From Pteria penguin (Eukaryota; Mollusca; Bivalvia; Pterioida; Pteriidae): a stretch of 64,000 nt of DNA. Positions 1 to 11,539 of this stretch are shown here, piece by piece; position 1 is the stretch's first letter; each line of letters starts with the position of its first letter. A model generated the notes under the pieces. The model had not been told where the DNA came from. It worked only from the letters and a program-made list of their open reading frames with translations, and did no database searches. The DNA is taken from positions 1,652,001-1,716,000 of the forward strand of contig CM068589.1 of NCBI GenBank assembly GCA_035048485.1, written 5' to 3'. The position numbers and the translations under genes were made by a program.

Positions 1-169
1 TAGAGTGGGTTTTGTTTCGCGTGCGGGTTATTTTCGCGATTATTGTGTAATTGCGAAAAATTGCGATTTTTAAGATGTGTCTGTTGCCAGAATTCATTTA
101 GCAATGTCCAATAAAGGTGCTGCCCGGGTAAAAGTGAAATTTATCTGTAAAATGAACAAGCATTCTTCA

Positions 170-373
170 TGTATATATTCTGCACACCCGTCCACGCCAA
201 GTGTATTCTTTGTGCATATCTCCGCACGCCCGTCCACACCAAGTGTATTCTTTGTGCATATCTCCGCACGCCCGTCCACGCCGGGTGTATTCTTTGTGCA
301 TATCTCCGCACACCCGTCCACACCGAGTGTATTCTTTGTGCATATCTCCACACACCCGTCCACACCAAGTGTA
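170..373. repeat. 42-bp minisatellite, left part (~5 copies)
   Basis: The segment CCCGTCCAC...GTGTATTCTTTGTGCATATCTCC recurs every 42 bp (conserved G at 190, 232, 274). The unit is a multiple of three, so several reading frames stay open, but there is no sign of a real gene. Copies differ by a few substitutions such as CACGCC versus CACACC. The array stops at 373, where a transposon is inserted, and resumes at 1461 in phase with the same unit. Confidence 0.95.
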
Positions 374-995
374 CAGATGGGTGCAGTCCTAACATAACAT
401 TCACGTTAACGCGAAATGCGGTCACGAGGACTGCTTTAGCACACGTGCTAGGACTGCTCGACCGGACGCGCGTGCGCTCCTTGCGTTAACGCGGGAGGAA
501 ATTCGCGTTAACGCGATTTATTCCCGCGTGCGCTCAGTCCAGTCTCGCGTTTATATGATTACATTTGTAATTCTCTTTACAGTGGTACGGATGGAGGAAA
601 TAAAAGGAATCTAATTAAATTACCGCAAATGTCGCCATATATACGTGCATTAAATGTGATGTTAAAATGACATCCCGCATTAGGGTTTAATATGTAATAT
701 AATAATGGAAATCACCGCGTAGACATGCACTCAGGTATTTATGAAAAACTTCGTCAGTTTATACCATAAAGACTCTAGGAAAATTACATTCTAATTCCAT
801 TTTATTTATTTATTTTTAATTAATAAAATTATGTATTTATTTGTTATTTGTTTATTTATTTATAATTTACTTATGTATTTATTCTCATTTATGTATTCAC
901 AATTGTTTTTTTTTTTTATTTAGCTATTTTTCATGATATATGAATACCATGATTATCATCATTATTATTCTTTTCATTAATTCAGTTGTTGTTAC

Positions 996-1052
<57 letters not shown>

Positions 1053-1460
1053 CCTAAAATAAGAATAAATTTCATTAAATTCAGTGTTCGGAAATTGTAT
1101 TCAATAATTTTTAAATTCATCCCTTTACTCGTGAGCGTTTTATTTAATTCTAAATATTTCCCTACATGCACACAGTAATATGTTTTTATATTTAAATATA
1201 CAATGTATATATCGATTCTCCTTTAAATCCTTCTCTATATAAGTTGTAAGCAACCGAACGTGGCTGTCAGCCACGTTCACGCGGCAGCCAAGCGCGTGAA
1301 CGCGGCAGTCCAGCGCGTTAACGCAGTCTCAAAATTTAGTTCACGAGGAAATCTGCGTTAACGCAAATGCGTGTGTTCAGCAGTCCTGAGCGCACGAGGA
1401 AAGCAAACTTCACGTTAACGCGACGTTAACATAATGTTATGTTAGGACTGCACCTCACTG
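374..1460. mobile_element. Non-autonomous TIR DNA transposon (~1.09 kb) inserted in a minisatellite
   Basis: Both ends carry the inverted sequence GTGCAGTCCTAACATAACAT (left near 381, right as its complement near 1433-1452), preceded by CAG and followed by CTG. The flanking 42-bp minisatellite supplies the empty site: left flank ends AAGTGTA, right flank begins TATTCTTTG, and an uninterrupted unit reads AAGTGTATTC, so the target-site duplication is just TA. Subterminal zones (about 390-540 and 1255-1440) hold repeated GTTAACGCG-like palindromes. The interior is AT-rich, with an (ATT)n microsatellite at about 984-1053 and no coding capacity. A TA duplication suggests a Tc1/mariner-like or other TA-targeting superfamily; assignment is open. 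Confidence 0.8.
984..1053. repeat. (ATT)n microsatellite inside the transposon
   Basis: An uninterrupted TTATTATTATTA run of about 65 bp follows a looser AT-rich stretch. It lies in the interior of the 374-1460 element and appears to be a simple-sequence expansion within it. Confidence 0.95.
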
Positions 1461-1535
1461 TATTCTTTGTGCATATCTCCGCACGCCCGTCCACGCCGGG
1501 TGCATTCTTCATGTATATCTCCGCACGCCCGCCCA
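1461..1535. repeat. 42-bp minisatellite, right remnant (~2 copies)
   Basis: TATTCTTTGTGCATATCTCC followed by GCACGCCCGTCCACGCC continues the array at 170-373 in phase. The second unit is diverged (TTCTTCATGTATATCTCC). This supports the transposon having landed inside a pre-existing array. Confidence 0.9.
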
Positions 1536-1539
1536 TGCC

Positions 1540-2185
1540 TCTCTCCCCCGTCAAGTCCGTATTAAGGGGCCCTCGGGTGTCGTATGGACCATTATACTAC
1601 ACTAGAACTCTCTGTAACCTCTCTGCTCTGTCAGGTCTGTATTAAGGGGCCCTCGGTAGTCGTATGTATCATGCTACTGCACTAGAACTCTCTGTAACCT
1701 CTCTCCTCTGTCGAATCTGTATTAAGGGGTCCTCGGGGATCGTATGGATCATTCTACTACACTAGAACTATGTAGCCTCTTTCCTCTGTCGAATTTGTGT
1801 AAATGGCCCTCGGGGGTCGTATGGACCATTATACTACACTAGAACTCTCTGTAACCTCTCTCCTTTGTCAGGTCTGTATTAAGGGGCCCTCGGTAGTCGT
1901 ATGGACCATGCTACTACACTAGAACTCTATGTAGCCGCTCTCATTTGTCAAGTCTGTATTAAGGAGACGTCGGCGGTCTTATGGACCATGCTACTACACT
2001 ACAACTCTCTGTAGCCTCTCTCCTCTGTCAAGTCTGTAGTAAGGAGACGTCGGGAGTCGTATGGACCATGCTATTACAATAGAACTCTTGTAGCCTCTCA
2101 CCTTTGTTACGTCTGTATTAAGGGAACGTCGGGAGTCGTATGGACCATGATACAATATAGCCTTTTATCTCTATCAAGTCTGGCT
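1540..2185. repeat. 80-bp tandem repeat (~8 copies, diverged)
   Basis: GTCTGTATTAAGGGGCCCTC recurs with ATTAAG at 1561, 1641 and 1721, followed by GTCGTATGGACCAT, ACTACACTAGAACTCT and GTAGCCTCTCTCC. Later copies carry GGAGACGTCGG or GGAACGTCGG in place of GGGGCCCTCGG, and the last copy is partial. Confidence 0.9.
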
Positions 2186-2439
2186 TACTATGCACACAAA
2201 CAAAAGATAAATTATTTCGTGTATGTGAAACTTGCATCCATAGACGGATTTCTTTCTTTCTCCCTATCTGTGTAGTATATAGACCACATGCCTCATCCTT
2301 TAGAGATGTTGTAGACCTTTTTATAGTTTAGAAAATTTAAACCTGAAGCTTATAATAGAAACATGTATCAGAATATTAAGCGTATCGTTGTTCAAGGATT
2401 ATGATACAAAGCATACCCTAACGTGAACAGTTCACAGTA
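2186..2439. other. Unique sequence between arrays
   Basis: AT-rich sequence with no convincing exon, RNA gene or repeat. Confidence 0.6.
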
Positions 2440-4556
2440 GTGCAGTAGGAGATAGTGGCGCTGGGTTAGATAAAGGTAATCTGGTGCAGTAGGAGATAGT
2501 GGCGCTGGGTTAGATAAAGGTAATCTGGTGCAGTAGGAGATAGTGGCGCTGGGTTAGATAAAGGTAATCTGGTGCAGTAGGAGATAGTGGCGCTGGGTTA
2601 GATAAAGGTAATCTGGTGCAGTAGGAGATAGTGGCGCTGGGTTAGATAAAGGTAATCTGGTGCAGTAGGAGATAGTGGCGCTGGGTTAGATAAAGGTAAT
2701 CTGGTGCAGTAGGAGATAGTGGCGCTGGGTTAGATATAGGTAATCTAGTGCAGTAGGAGATTGTGGCGCTGGGTTAGATAAAGGTAATCTGGTGCAGTAG
2801 GAGATAGTGGCGCTGGGTTAGATATAGGTAATCTGGTGCAGTAGGAGATAGTGGCGCTGGGTTAGATATAGGTAATCTGGTGCAGTAGGAAAAAGTGGCG
2901 CTGGGTTTGATAAAGCTAATCTGGTGCAGTAGGAGATAGTGGCGCTGGGTTAGATATAGGTAATCTAGTGCAGTAGGAGATTGTGGCGCTGGGTTAGATA
3001 AAGGTAATCTGGTGCAGTAGGAGATAGTGGCGCTGGGTTAGATAAAGGTAATCTGGTGCAGTAGGAGATAGTGGCGCTGGGTTAGATATAGGTAATCTAG
3101 TGCAGTAGGAGATTGTGGCGCTGGGTTAGATAAAGGTAATCTGGTGCAGTAGGAGATAGTGGCGCTGGGTTAGATATAGGTAATCTGGTGCAGTAGGAGA
3201 TAGTGGCGCTGGGTTAGATATAGGTAATCTGGTGCAGTAGGAAAAAGTGGCGCTGGGTTTGATAAAGCTAATCTGGTGCAGTAGGAGATAGTGGCGCTGG
3301 GTTAGATATAGGTAATCTAGTGCAGTAGGAGATTGTGGCGCTGGGTTAGATAAAGGTAATCTGGTGCAGTAGGAGATAGTGGCGCTGGGTTAGATAAAGG
3401 TAATCTGGTGCAGTAGGAGATAGTGGCGCTGGGTTAGATATAGGTAATCTGGTGCAGTAGGAAAAAGTGGCGCTGGGTTTGATAAAGCTAATCTGGTGCA
3501 GTAGGAGATAGTGGCGCTGGGTTAGATATAGGTAATCTAGTGCAGTAGGAGATTGTGGCGCTGGGTTAGATAAAGGTAATCTGGTGCAGTAGGAGATAGT
3601 GGCGCTGGGTTAGATAAAGGTAATCTGGTGCAGTAGGAGATAGTGGCGCTGGGTTAGATATAGGTAATCTGGTGCAGTAGGAAAAAGTGGCGCTGGGTTT
3701 GATAAGGCTAATCTGGTGCAGTAGGAGATAATGGCGCTGGGTTTGATAAAGCTAATTTGGTGCAGTAGCTAGGAGACATATGCGTTTGGTTTGATAAAGG
3801 TAATCTGTTGCAGTAGGAGACAGGTGCGATGGATATGATAAAGATAATCTTGTGCAGTAGGAGACAGCTGCATTTTGTTTGATAAAGGTAAGCTGGTGCA
3901 GTAGGAGACAGGTGCGTTTTGTTTGATAAAGGTAAGCTGGTGCAGTAGGAAACAGGGGTGCTGGGTTTGATAAAGGTAATCTGTTGCAGTAGGAGACAGG
4001 GGCGCTGGGTTTGATAAAGGTAATTTGGTGCAGTAGCAGGCAGGTGCGTTGGGTTTGGTTAAAGCTAATCTGCTGCAGTAGGAGACAGGTGCGTAAGGTT
4101 TGATAAAGGTAATCTGTTGCAGTAGGAGACAGGTGCGTTGGGTTTCATAAAGCTAATCTGGTGCAGTAGGAGACAGGTGCGCTGGGTTTGATAAAGGTAA
4201 TCTGGTGCAGTAGGAGACAGGTGCGTTGGGTTTGATAAAGGTAATCTGGTACAGTATGAGACAGGTGCGCTGGGTTTGATAAAGGTAATCTGGTGCAGTA
4301 TGAGACAGGTGCGCTGGGTTTGATAAAGGTAATCTGGTGCAGTATGAGACAGGTGCGCTGGGTTTGATAAAGGTAATCTGGTGCAGTAGGAGACAGGTGC
4401 GTTGGGTTTCATAAAGCTAATCTGGTGCAGTATGAGACAGGTGCATCGGGTTTGATAAAGGTAATCTGATGCAGTAGGAGACAGGTGCGCTGGGTTTGAT
4501 AAAGGTAATCTGGTGCAGTTGGAGACAGGTGCGTTGGGTTTAATAAAGCTAATCTG
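2440..4556. repeat. 44-bp tandem array (~48 copies) with higher-order structure
   Basis: GTGCAGTAGGAGATAGTGGC plus CGCTGGGTTAGATAAAGGTAAT recurs every 44 bp (starts at 2440, 2484, 2528). Variant units (GAAAAAGTGG...TTTGATAAAGC; GATTGTGGC; AGATATAGG) recur in a fixed order. The GAAAAAGTGG variant lies at 2889, 3241, 3461 and 3681, spaced 352, 220 and 220 bp, i.e. 8, 5 and 5 units. After about 3720 the units shift to GAGACAGGTGCG...GGGTTTGATAAAGG and become more diverged, so the array holds a young homogenised half and an older half. Confidence 0.97.
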
Positions 4557-5022
4557 GGTTCGTTTCCCGATTTACACAATGTTTAAGTGATTTATTGACT
4601 ATTGATGTGTGCTTGTTGATAGACTAGAAAGCAACCAAGCAACCAAACTTTCAAAACACAAGCTGTAATCAGACTTCGATGAAAAGAAAAATGAAACAAT
4701 CCCCAACAAGAGGATTAAGATATTAAGCAGTATCTGAACGAACTTCAAAACGGTTTGTATATACACATGCACTGTCTGTTCTGTTTGCTTTCTCTCTGAA
4801 CATGACAAGAGAAGATAACTCTATAATAGTATAGCATGAATATGGATAGACTCTGCTAATACGTCGGCAGTGACGGTCATTGTGCACTGTGTTTACATTG
4901 CTGATAAAATTCCGGAAAGTCATAATGTAACTTCTTAATCGATTTTAGAGTAGTCTATATATCATTTACTCTGTATTGGCAACCGTCAATTCCGCAACTA
5001 ATGCTATGGGTATCGTGTTGTA
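4557..5022. other. Unique sequence between arrays
   Basis: About 465 bp with no recognisable gene. Short ORFs here lack coding character and splice context. Confidence 0.5.
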
Positions 5023-5830
5023 TGACAGGATATAGTGTATCTACATGCCAGGAGTATTACGGGTATAGGATGGCGGCACCCATATGACAGGATGTAGTGT
5101 ATCTACATGCTAGGATTATTACGGGTATAGGATGGCGGCACCCATATGACAGGATGTAGTGTATCTACATGCTAGGAGTATTACGGGTATAGGATGGTGG
5201 CACCAGTATGACAGGATGTAGTGTATCTACATGCCAGGAGTATTACAGGTAAAGGAAGGCGGCACCCATATGACAGGATATAGTGTATCTACATGCCAGG
5301 AGTATTACGGGTATAGGATGGCGGCACCCATATGACAGGATGTAGTGTATCTACATGCTAGGATTATTACGGGTATAGGATGGCGGCACCCATATGACAG
5401 GATGTAGTGTATCTACATGCTAGGAGTATTACGGGTATAGGATGGCGGCACCCATATGACAGAATGTAGTGTATCTACATGCTAGGAGTATTACGGGTTT
5501 AGGATGGCAGCACCCATATGACAGGATGTAGTGTATCTACATGCCAGGAGTATTACGGGTATAGGATGGCGGCACCCATATGACAGGATGTAGTGTATCT
5601 ACATGCCAGGAGTATTACGGGAATAGGATGGCGGCACCCATATTACAGGATGTAGTGTATCTACATGCTAGGAGTATTACGGGTATAGGATGGCGGCATC
5701 CATATGACAGGATGTAGTGTATCTACATACCAGGAGTATTACGGGTATAGAATGGCGGCACCCATATGACAGGATGTAGTGTATCTACATGCCAGGAGTA
5801 TTACGGGTATAGGATGGCGGCACCCATATG
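5023..5830. repeat. 62-bp tandem array (~13 copies)
   Basis: CATATGACAGGATGTAGTGT, then ATCTACATGC(C/T)AGGAGTATTACGGG and ATAGGATGGCGGCACC, repeats every 62 bp (CCCATATGAC at 5079 and 5141). A few substitutions separate copies (GGATTATTACG, CCAGTATGACAGG). The right border at 5830 is sharp. Confidence 0.96.
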
Positions 5831-5884
5831 ATTCATTTCATAATGAATCGGATCTATAATCTATTGATCTAGCGACCATATTAC

Positions 5885-6110
5885 GCTGCCTCTCAACACA
5901 ATGTTTTGACTGATTGTCGCTAAACGAACATTGACTGACTGACCTTTCAACAAAAATGGACAGACCTCTCAACAAAAATGCCTGACTGACCTCTCAGAAG
6001 TATTGTATGACTGACTGCCTCCCAACAGATATTGTCTGTATGACCTCTCACAAATATTGTTTGATAGACGTCTCACAAATATTGTCTGACTGACTTCTCA
6101 TCCGACTTTC
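5885..6110. repeat. Degenerate ~33-bp repeats
   Basis: TGACTGACCTCTCACAAATA-type segments recur about every 30-34 bp (CCTTTCAACAAAAATG, CCTCTCAACAAAAATG, CCTCTCAGAAGTATTG, CCTCTCACAAATATTG, CGTCTCACAAATATTG), with many mismatches. This looks like an old decayed array. Confidence 0.7.
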
Positions 6111-6254
6111 TATATCGGCACCTGTACCTTTGCTACACCGTACCCGATTAACAAGAAATTCAGGAGATTCACTCACTACGTTTCAATATCCTCGTATTTC
6201 TGTTTATTTATATTTGAAAAATAAATTCACTAACTTATTATCCCCTCACAACAG

Positions 6255-6493
6255 CGTCGGAGCGGATATAGTAATGCGGCCGTTGGAGCGGATATAGTAA
6301 TGCGGCCGTTGGAGGGGATATAGTAATGCGGCCGTTGGAGGGGATATAGTAATGCGGCCGTTAGAGGGGATATAGTAATGCGGCCGTTGGGGGGATATAG
6401 TAATGCGGCCGCCGTTAGAGGGGATATGGTAATGGGGCCATTGGAGGGGATATAGTAATGCGGCCGTTGGAGGGGATATAGTAATGCGGCCGT
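6255..6493. repeat. 26-bp tandem array (~9 copies)
   Basis: AGTAATGCGGCCGTTGGAGG plus GGATAT repeats every 26 bp. It contains CGGCCG (EagI-type) in most units. One unit has GCCGCCGTTAG and another GGGGCCATTGG. Confidence 0.95.
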
Positions 6494-6570
6494 TCGTGTG
6501 TGGTTAGGTGAGTGTGTGGGTGGGTAGGTACGTTCGTGCGTGTGAATGTGCGTGAGTCCGTGACACTTAT

Positions 6571-6731
6571 CCTCGTGGGCGCCATACAAACTTCACATGT
6601 CACCTTGTGGGCGCGATACAAACTTCACATGTCACCTTGTGGGCGCGATACAAACTTCACATGTCACCTTGTGGGCGCGATACAAACTTCACATGTCACC
6701 TCGTGGACGCGATACAAACTTCACATGTCAC
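6571..6731. repeat. 32-bp tandem array (5 copies)
   Basis: GTGGGCGCGATACAAACTTC followed by ACATGTCACCTT repeats every 32 bp (GTGGGC at 6575, 6607, 6639). Confidence 0.95.
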
Positions 6732-7008
6732 TAGTTAATAATGAGAAGAAGAACCCTAGTAGTGTATAAGGATGAAATCACTCCCCTTAAACCGGGTTTC
6801 CAGTATACTCTTTCAGCGGGTTTCCGGTACACCCTCTCGCTGGGGTCAAGATAGCGGCTCTTCAGCCAAGATGGCGGCTTTCCAGACGTGGAGGTTTTCA
6901 GTGTCTTCCGCCAAGATGGCTGTCAATTTCCGCAGACTTACTGTATACCCTTTTAGAGGGTTCAAGGTGGCGACTCCTCCGCCAAGATCACTCTATTTCG
7001 TCTGTCCG
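6732..7008. other. Short unique stretch with AAGATGGCGGC motifs
   Basis: Diverged repeats of GGGTTTCC(A/G)GTA and four CAAGATGGC-like segments are visible (about 6848, 6867, 6911, 6981). CCAAGATGGCGGC near 6867 matches the known YY1-type core AAGATGGCGGC. No exon is evident, so this may be decayed repeat material rather than a regulatory site. Confidence 0.35.
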
Positions 7009-9862
7009 CCACGTATTATGTCCGACGTAGTGGGATTTAGACCACATTCTATTCCGTCTGTCCGCCACGTTTAATGTCCGACGTAGTGGGATATAGACCA
7101 CATTCTATTCCGTCCGTCCGTCCGTCACGTATAATGTCAGACGTAGTGGGATTCAGACCCCATTCTATTTCGTCTGTCCGCCACGTATAATGTCAGACGT
7201 AGTGGGATTTAGACCCCATTTTATTCCGTCTGTCCGCCACGTATAACGTCAGACGTAGTGGGATTCAGACCACATTCTATTCCGCCTGTCCGTGACGTAT
7301 AATGTCCGACGTAGTGGGATTTAGACCCCATTCTATTCCGTCTATCCGTCACGTATAATGTCAGACATAGTGGGATTTACACCACATTTTATTCTGTCTG
7401 TCCGTCACGTATAATGTCAGACATAGTGGGATTTACACCACATTTTATTCCGTCTATCCGTCACGTATAATGTCAGACATAGTGGGATTTACACCACATT
7501 TTATTCTGTCTGTCCGTCACGTATAATGTCAGACATAGTGGGATTTACACCACATTTTATTCCGTCTATCCGTCACGTATAATGTCAGACATAGTGGGAT
7601 TTACACCACATTTTATTCTGTCTGTCCGTCACGTATAATGTCAGACATAGTGGGATTTACACCACATTTTATTCTGTCTGTCCGTCACGTATAATGTCAG
7701 ACATAGTGGGATTTACACCACATTTTATTCTGTCTGTCCGTCACGTATAATGTCAGACATAGTGGGATTTACACCACATTTTATTCTGTCTGTCCGTCAC
7801 GTATAATGTCAGACATAGTGGGATTTACACCACATTTTATTCTGTCTGTCCGTCACGTATAATGTCAGACATAGTGGGATTTACACCACATTTTATTCCG
7901 TCTATCCGTCACGTATAATGTCAGACATAGTGGGATTTACACCACATTTTATTCTGTCTGTCCGTCACGTATAATGTCAGACATAGTGGGATTTACACCA
8001 CATTTTATTCCGTCTATCCGTCACGTATAATGTCAGACATAGTGGGATTTACAACACATTTTATTACGTCTATCCGTCACGTATAATGTCAGACATAGTG
8101 GGATTTACACCACATTTTATTTTGTCTGTCCGTCACGTATAATGTCAGACATAGTGGGATTTACACCACATTTTATTCTGTCTGTCCGTCACGTATAATG
8201 TCAGACATAGTGGGATTTACACCACATTTTATTCTGTCTGTCCGTCACGTATAATGTCAGACATAGTGGGATTTACACCACATTTTATTCTGTCTGTCCG
8301 TCACGTATAATGTCAGACATAGTGGGATTTACACCACATTTTATTCTGTCTGTCCGTCACGTATAATGTCAGACATAGTGGGATTTACACCACATTTTAT
8401 TCTGTCCGTCCGTCACGTATAATGTCAGACGTAGTGGGATTCAGACCCCATTCTATTTCGTCTGTCCGCCACGTATAATGTCAGACGTAGTGGGATTTAG
8501 ACCCCATTTTATTCCGTCTGTCCGCCACGTATAACGTCAGACGTAGTGGGATTCAGACCACATTCTATTCCGCCTGTCCGTGACGTATAATGTCCGACGT
8601 AGTGGGATTTAGACCCCATTCTATTCCGTCTATCCGTCACGTATAATGTCAGACATAGTGGGATTTACACCACATTTTATTCTGTCTGTCCGTCACGTAT
8701 AATGTCAGACATAGTGGGATTTACACCACATTTTATTCCGTCTATCCGTCACGTATAATGTCAGACATAGTGGGATTTACACCACATTTTATTCTGTCTG
8801 TCCGTCACGTATAATGTCAGACATAGTGGGATTTACACCACATTTTATTCCGTCTATCCGTCACGTATAATGTCAGACATAGTGGGATTTACACCACATT
8901 TTATTCTGTCTGTCCGTCACGTATAATGTCAGACATAGTGGGATTTACACCACATTTTATTCTGTCTGTCCGTCACGTATAATGTCAGACATAGTGGGAT
9001 TTACACCACATTTTATTCTGTCTGTCCGTCACGTATAATGTCAGACATAGTGGGATTTACACCACATTTTATTCTGTCTGTCCGTCACGTATAATGTCAG
9101 ACATAGTGGGATTTACACCACATTTTATTCCGTCTATCCGTCACGTATAATGTCAGACATAGTGGGATTTACACCACATTTTATTCTGTCTGTCCGTCAC
9201 GTATAATGTCAGACATAGTGGGATTTACACCACATTTTATTCTGTCTGTCCGTCACGTATAATGTCAGACATAGTGGGATTTACACCACATTTTATTCTG
9301 TCTGTCCGTCACGTATAATGTCAGACATAGTGGGATTTACACCACATTTTATTCTGTCTGTCCGTCACGTATAATGTCAGACATAGTGGGATTTACACCA
9401 CATTTTATTCTGTCTGTCCGTCACGTATAATGTCAGACATAGTGGGATTTACACCACATTTTATTCTGTCTGTCCGTCACGTATAATGTCAGACATAGTG
9501 GGATTTACACCACATTTTATTCTGTCTGTCCGTCACGTATAATGTCAGACGTAGTGGGATTTACACCACATTTTATTCTGTCTGTCCGTCACGTATAACG
9601 TCAGACGTAGTGGGATTTACACCACATTTTATTCTGTCTGTCCGTCACGTATAATGTCAGACATAGTGGGATTTACACCACATTTTATTCTGTCTGTCCG
9701 TCACGTATAATGTCAGACATAGTGGGATTTACACCACATTTTATTCTGTCTGTCCGTCACGTATAATGTCAGACATAGTGGGATTTACACCACATTTTAT
9801 TCTGTCTGTCCGTCACGTATAACGTCAGACGTAGTGGGATTTACACCACATTTTATTCTGTC
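7009..9862. repeat. 56-bp tandem array (~51 copies)
   Basis: ACCACATTTTATTCTGTCTG, TCCGTCACGTATAATGTCAG and ACATAGTGGGATTTAC make a 56-bp unit. A run of variant units (GACGTAGTGGGATTCAGACC, TTTCGTCTGTCCGCC, CCGCCTGTCCGTG) at about 7128-7350 recurs in the same order at about 8416-8640, an offset of 1288 bp or 23 units. The downstream alternation of CCGTCTAT and CTGTCTGT units also matches for several units, so a large block was duplicated in tandem. Confidence 0.97.
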
Positions 9863-10054
9863 TGACTTGTCATATGGTTCAATCAAATAATATACAATGT
9901 CATAAGGTTACATGTAATCATATAAACGGAACAGCAAGCATGCACGTGCATTTTGATGAGATGATTACGTAATTAACAAGTGCAAGGATCGTGTGTACTT
10001 CGTGTTATTTTAATGTTGAACTCCATTTTCTGCTTTTTACCGTGATTGTACCGG
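9863..10054. other. Unique spacer
   Basis: AT-rich unique sequence; nothing recognised. Confidence 0.5.
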
Positions 10055-10056
10055 GC

Positions 10057-10125
<69 letters not shown>

Positions 10126-10290
10126 TCTTGAAGATCTCAAGACTTTACATACATGTATATATTTAGAGAGAGAGAGAGGGGGAGGGAGGGAGAGAGAGAG
10201 AGGGGGGGGGAGGGAGAGAGAGAGGAGAGAGAGAGAGAGACAGAGAGAGAGAGACCGAGAGAGAGAGACAGAGAGAGACAGAGAGAGAAA
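10055..10290. repeat. (GA)n microsatellite, interrupted
   Basis: A long AG/GA dinucleotide run (about 10060-10121) is followed by a GATGGTCTTGAAGATCTC spacer. A mixed GAGAGGGGGAGGG / GAGACAGAGA purine tract follows, ending with GAAATGGTCATGAAGATCTC at 10287, so the flanking ATGGTC.TGAAGATCTC is itself duplicated. Confidence 0.97.
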
Positions 10291-10659
10291 TGGTCATGAA
10301 GATCTCTCATGTATTTTCCTTGACCGCAACACATTCGTGCGAGTGGTATCGAGTGCCTGTGATTTGTAGTATAGCGCAGTCTGACTGCGGTCAATGGGAC
10401 CATAAAGGAATACAGTGTATTCATTCCCACGCTTGTTAAGGACTATAAAACATCACTCAAGCGAACAAACATAAGGTAGATTATCCAGAGCCTAGTCCAT
10501 GCGCAGTGGCTTAGCTGATGCCAGTTAAGTGCAGGGTGGAACTCTAAATAAAAATCAATTGAAAACGTAAAAAGGAAAAAAGAGTGGGGGGGGGGGCGGT
10601 TAGTTTTATCCCCCCCTGCCCAGGCATTACCGTGCATTAAAATGTTTTCTTTGTCCATC
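10291..10659. other. Unique spacer with G/C homopolymers
   Basis: Contains a G9-10 run near 10587 and CCCCCC near 10610. No gene recognised. Confidence 0.5.
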
Positions 10660-10669
10660 CTTCTGTTCC

Positions 10670-11165
10670 ATAGATGATTTCCGGATGATAACTCAAGTTC
10701 CTTGCATCTTTTCCAGACCAGATTTAGATATAAGATACTTATCAAAGGGGGAGAATCCTATTGATTTAAGGATCAATAGATTAGAGATCAAAGTCATTAC
10801 TGGGAAGAATAGATAGCAATTATTGGCTTCCGGATGATCAATCAGTGAGTTTGGGGTCAGTAGATTAAAGATCATGGTCACCTACAGGTAAAAATAGATA
10901 GCAATTATTTGCTTCCGGATGATCAATCAGTGAGTTTGGGGTCAGTAGATTAAAGATCATGGTCACCTACAGGTAAAAATACATTGCAATTATTGCTTTC
11001 CGGATGGTGACTCAAGTTCGTCCTGTCATAATCAAGCTTGGATTTAGGTTATTCATCCTAAAAGGAAGATGGCCATTGGTCTTTGGGTGAATAGTTGAAA
11101 GGTCAATGTCATTGCCGGTAAAACAAGAAGGAGATTATTGGTGTCCGCATGATAAATCAAGTTCT
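10670..11165. repeat. Diverged ~85-bp repeats (~5 copies)
   Basis: TTCCGGATGATCAATCAGTG at 10829 and 10914 heads two nearly identical 85-bp copies (GGGGTCAGTAGATTAAAGATC, CACCTACAGGTAAAAAT). More diverged copies begin TTTCCGGATGATAACTCAAG near 10677, TTCCGGATGGTGACTCAAG near 11000 and GTCCGCATGATAAATCAAG near 11143. Confidence 0.85.
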
Positions 11166-11539
11166 TTGTATCCTATCCAAAAGTAATCTGGGTATATAGA
11201 TGTTAATGAAAAGGGGAGAGCCTATATTAAAAATTACAATCTCCATTGTGGGTTTCCGGAAGTACCATGGCTGATGCAAACCGTGTTTGGTTGTACTAAA
11301 CTTGTGAAACTTACGATTAAACTCAAGCATGGAAATGTTTGTTGCTACTGTGAAACAAGTCCACAGCGAGGGCATATCTTTTTCAAACATCATTAACAGC
11401 AGCAACAACAGCAACAAAACCATTATTAACAAAAACAACATCAACAGCACTTTACTGAAGCCTATATGTGTATGTCCTTATCCCTTTTGGACCAAATATT
11501 ACCACGAAAGACAGGACAAATCTCTATTTCTCTTCTTAA
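11166..11539. other. Unique spacer with (AACAGC)n-like tract
   Basis: An AAC/AGC-rich stretch lies at about 11393-11450 (AGCAGCAACAACAGCAACAA). No exon is supported. Confidence 0.5.

Noticed and set aside
2440..4556. CRISPR-like regular repeats
   Set aside because: The units are contiguous with no unique spacers and the genome is eukaryotic. The same applies to the 56-, 62- and 74-bp arrays.
10046..10369. ORF of alternating R/E residues
   Set aside because: It is the GA microsatellite translated.
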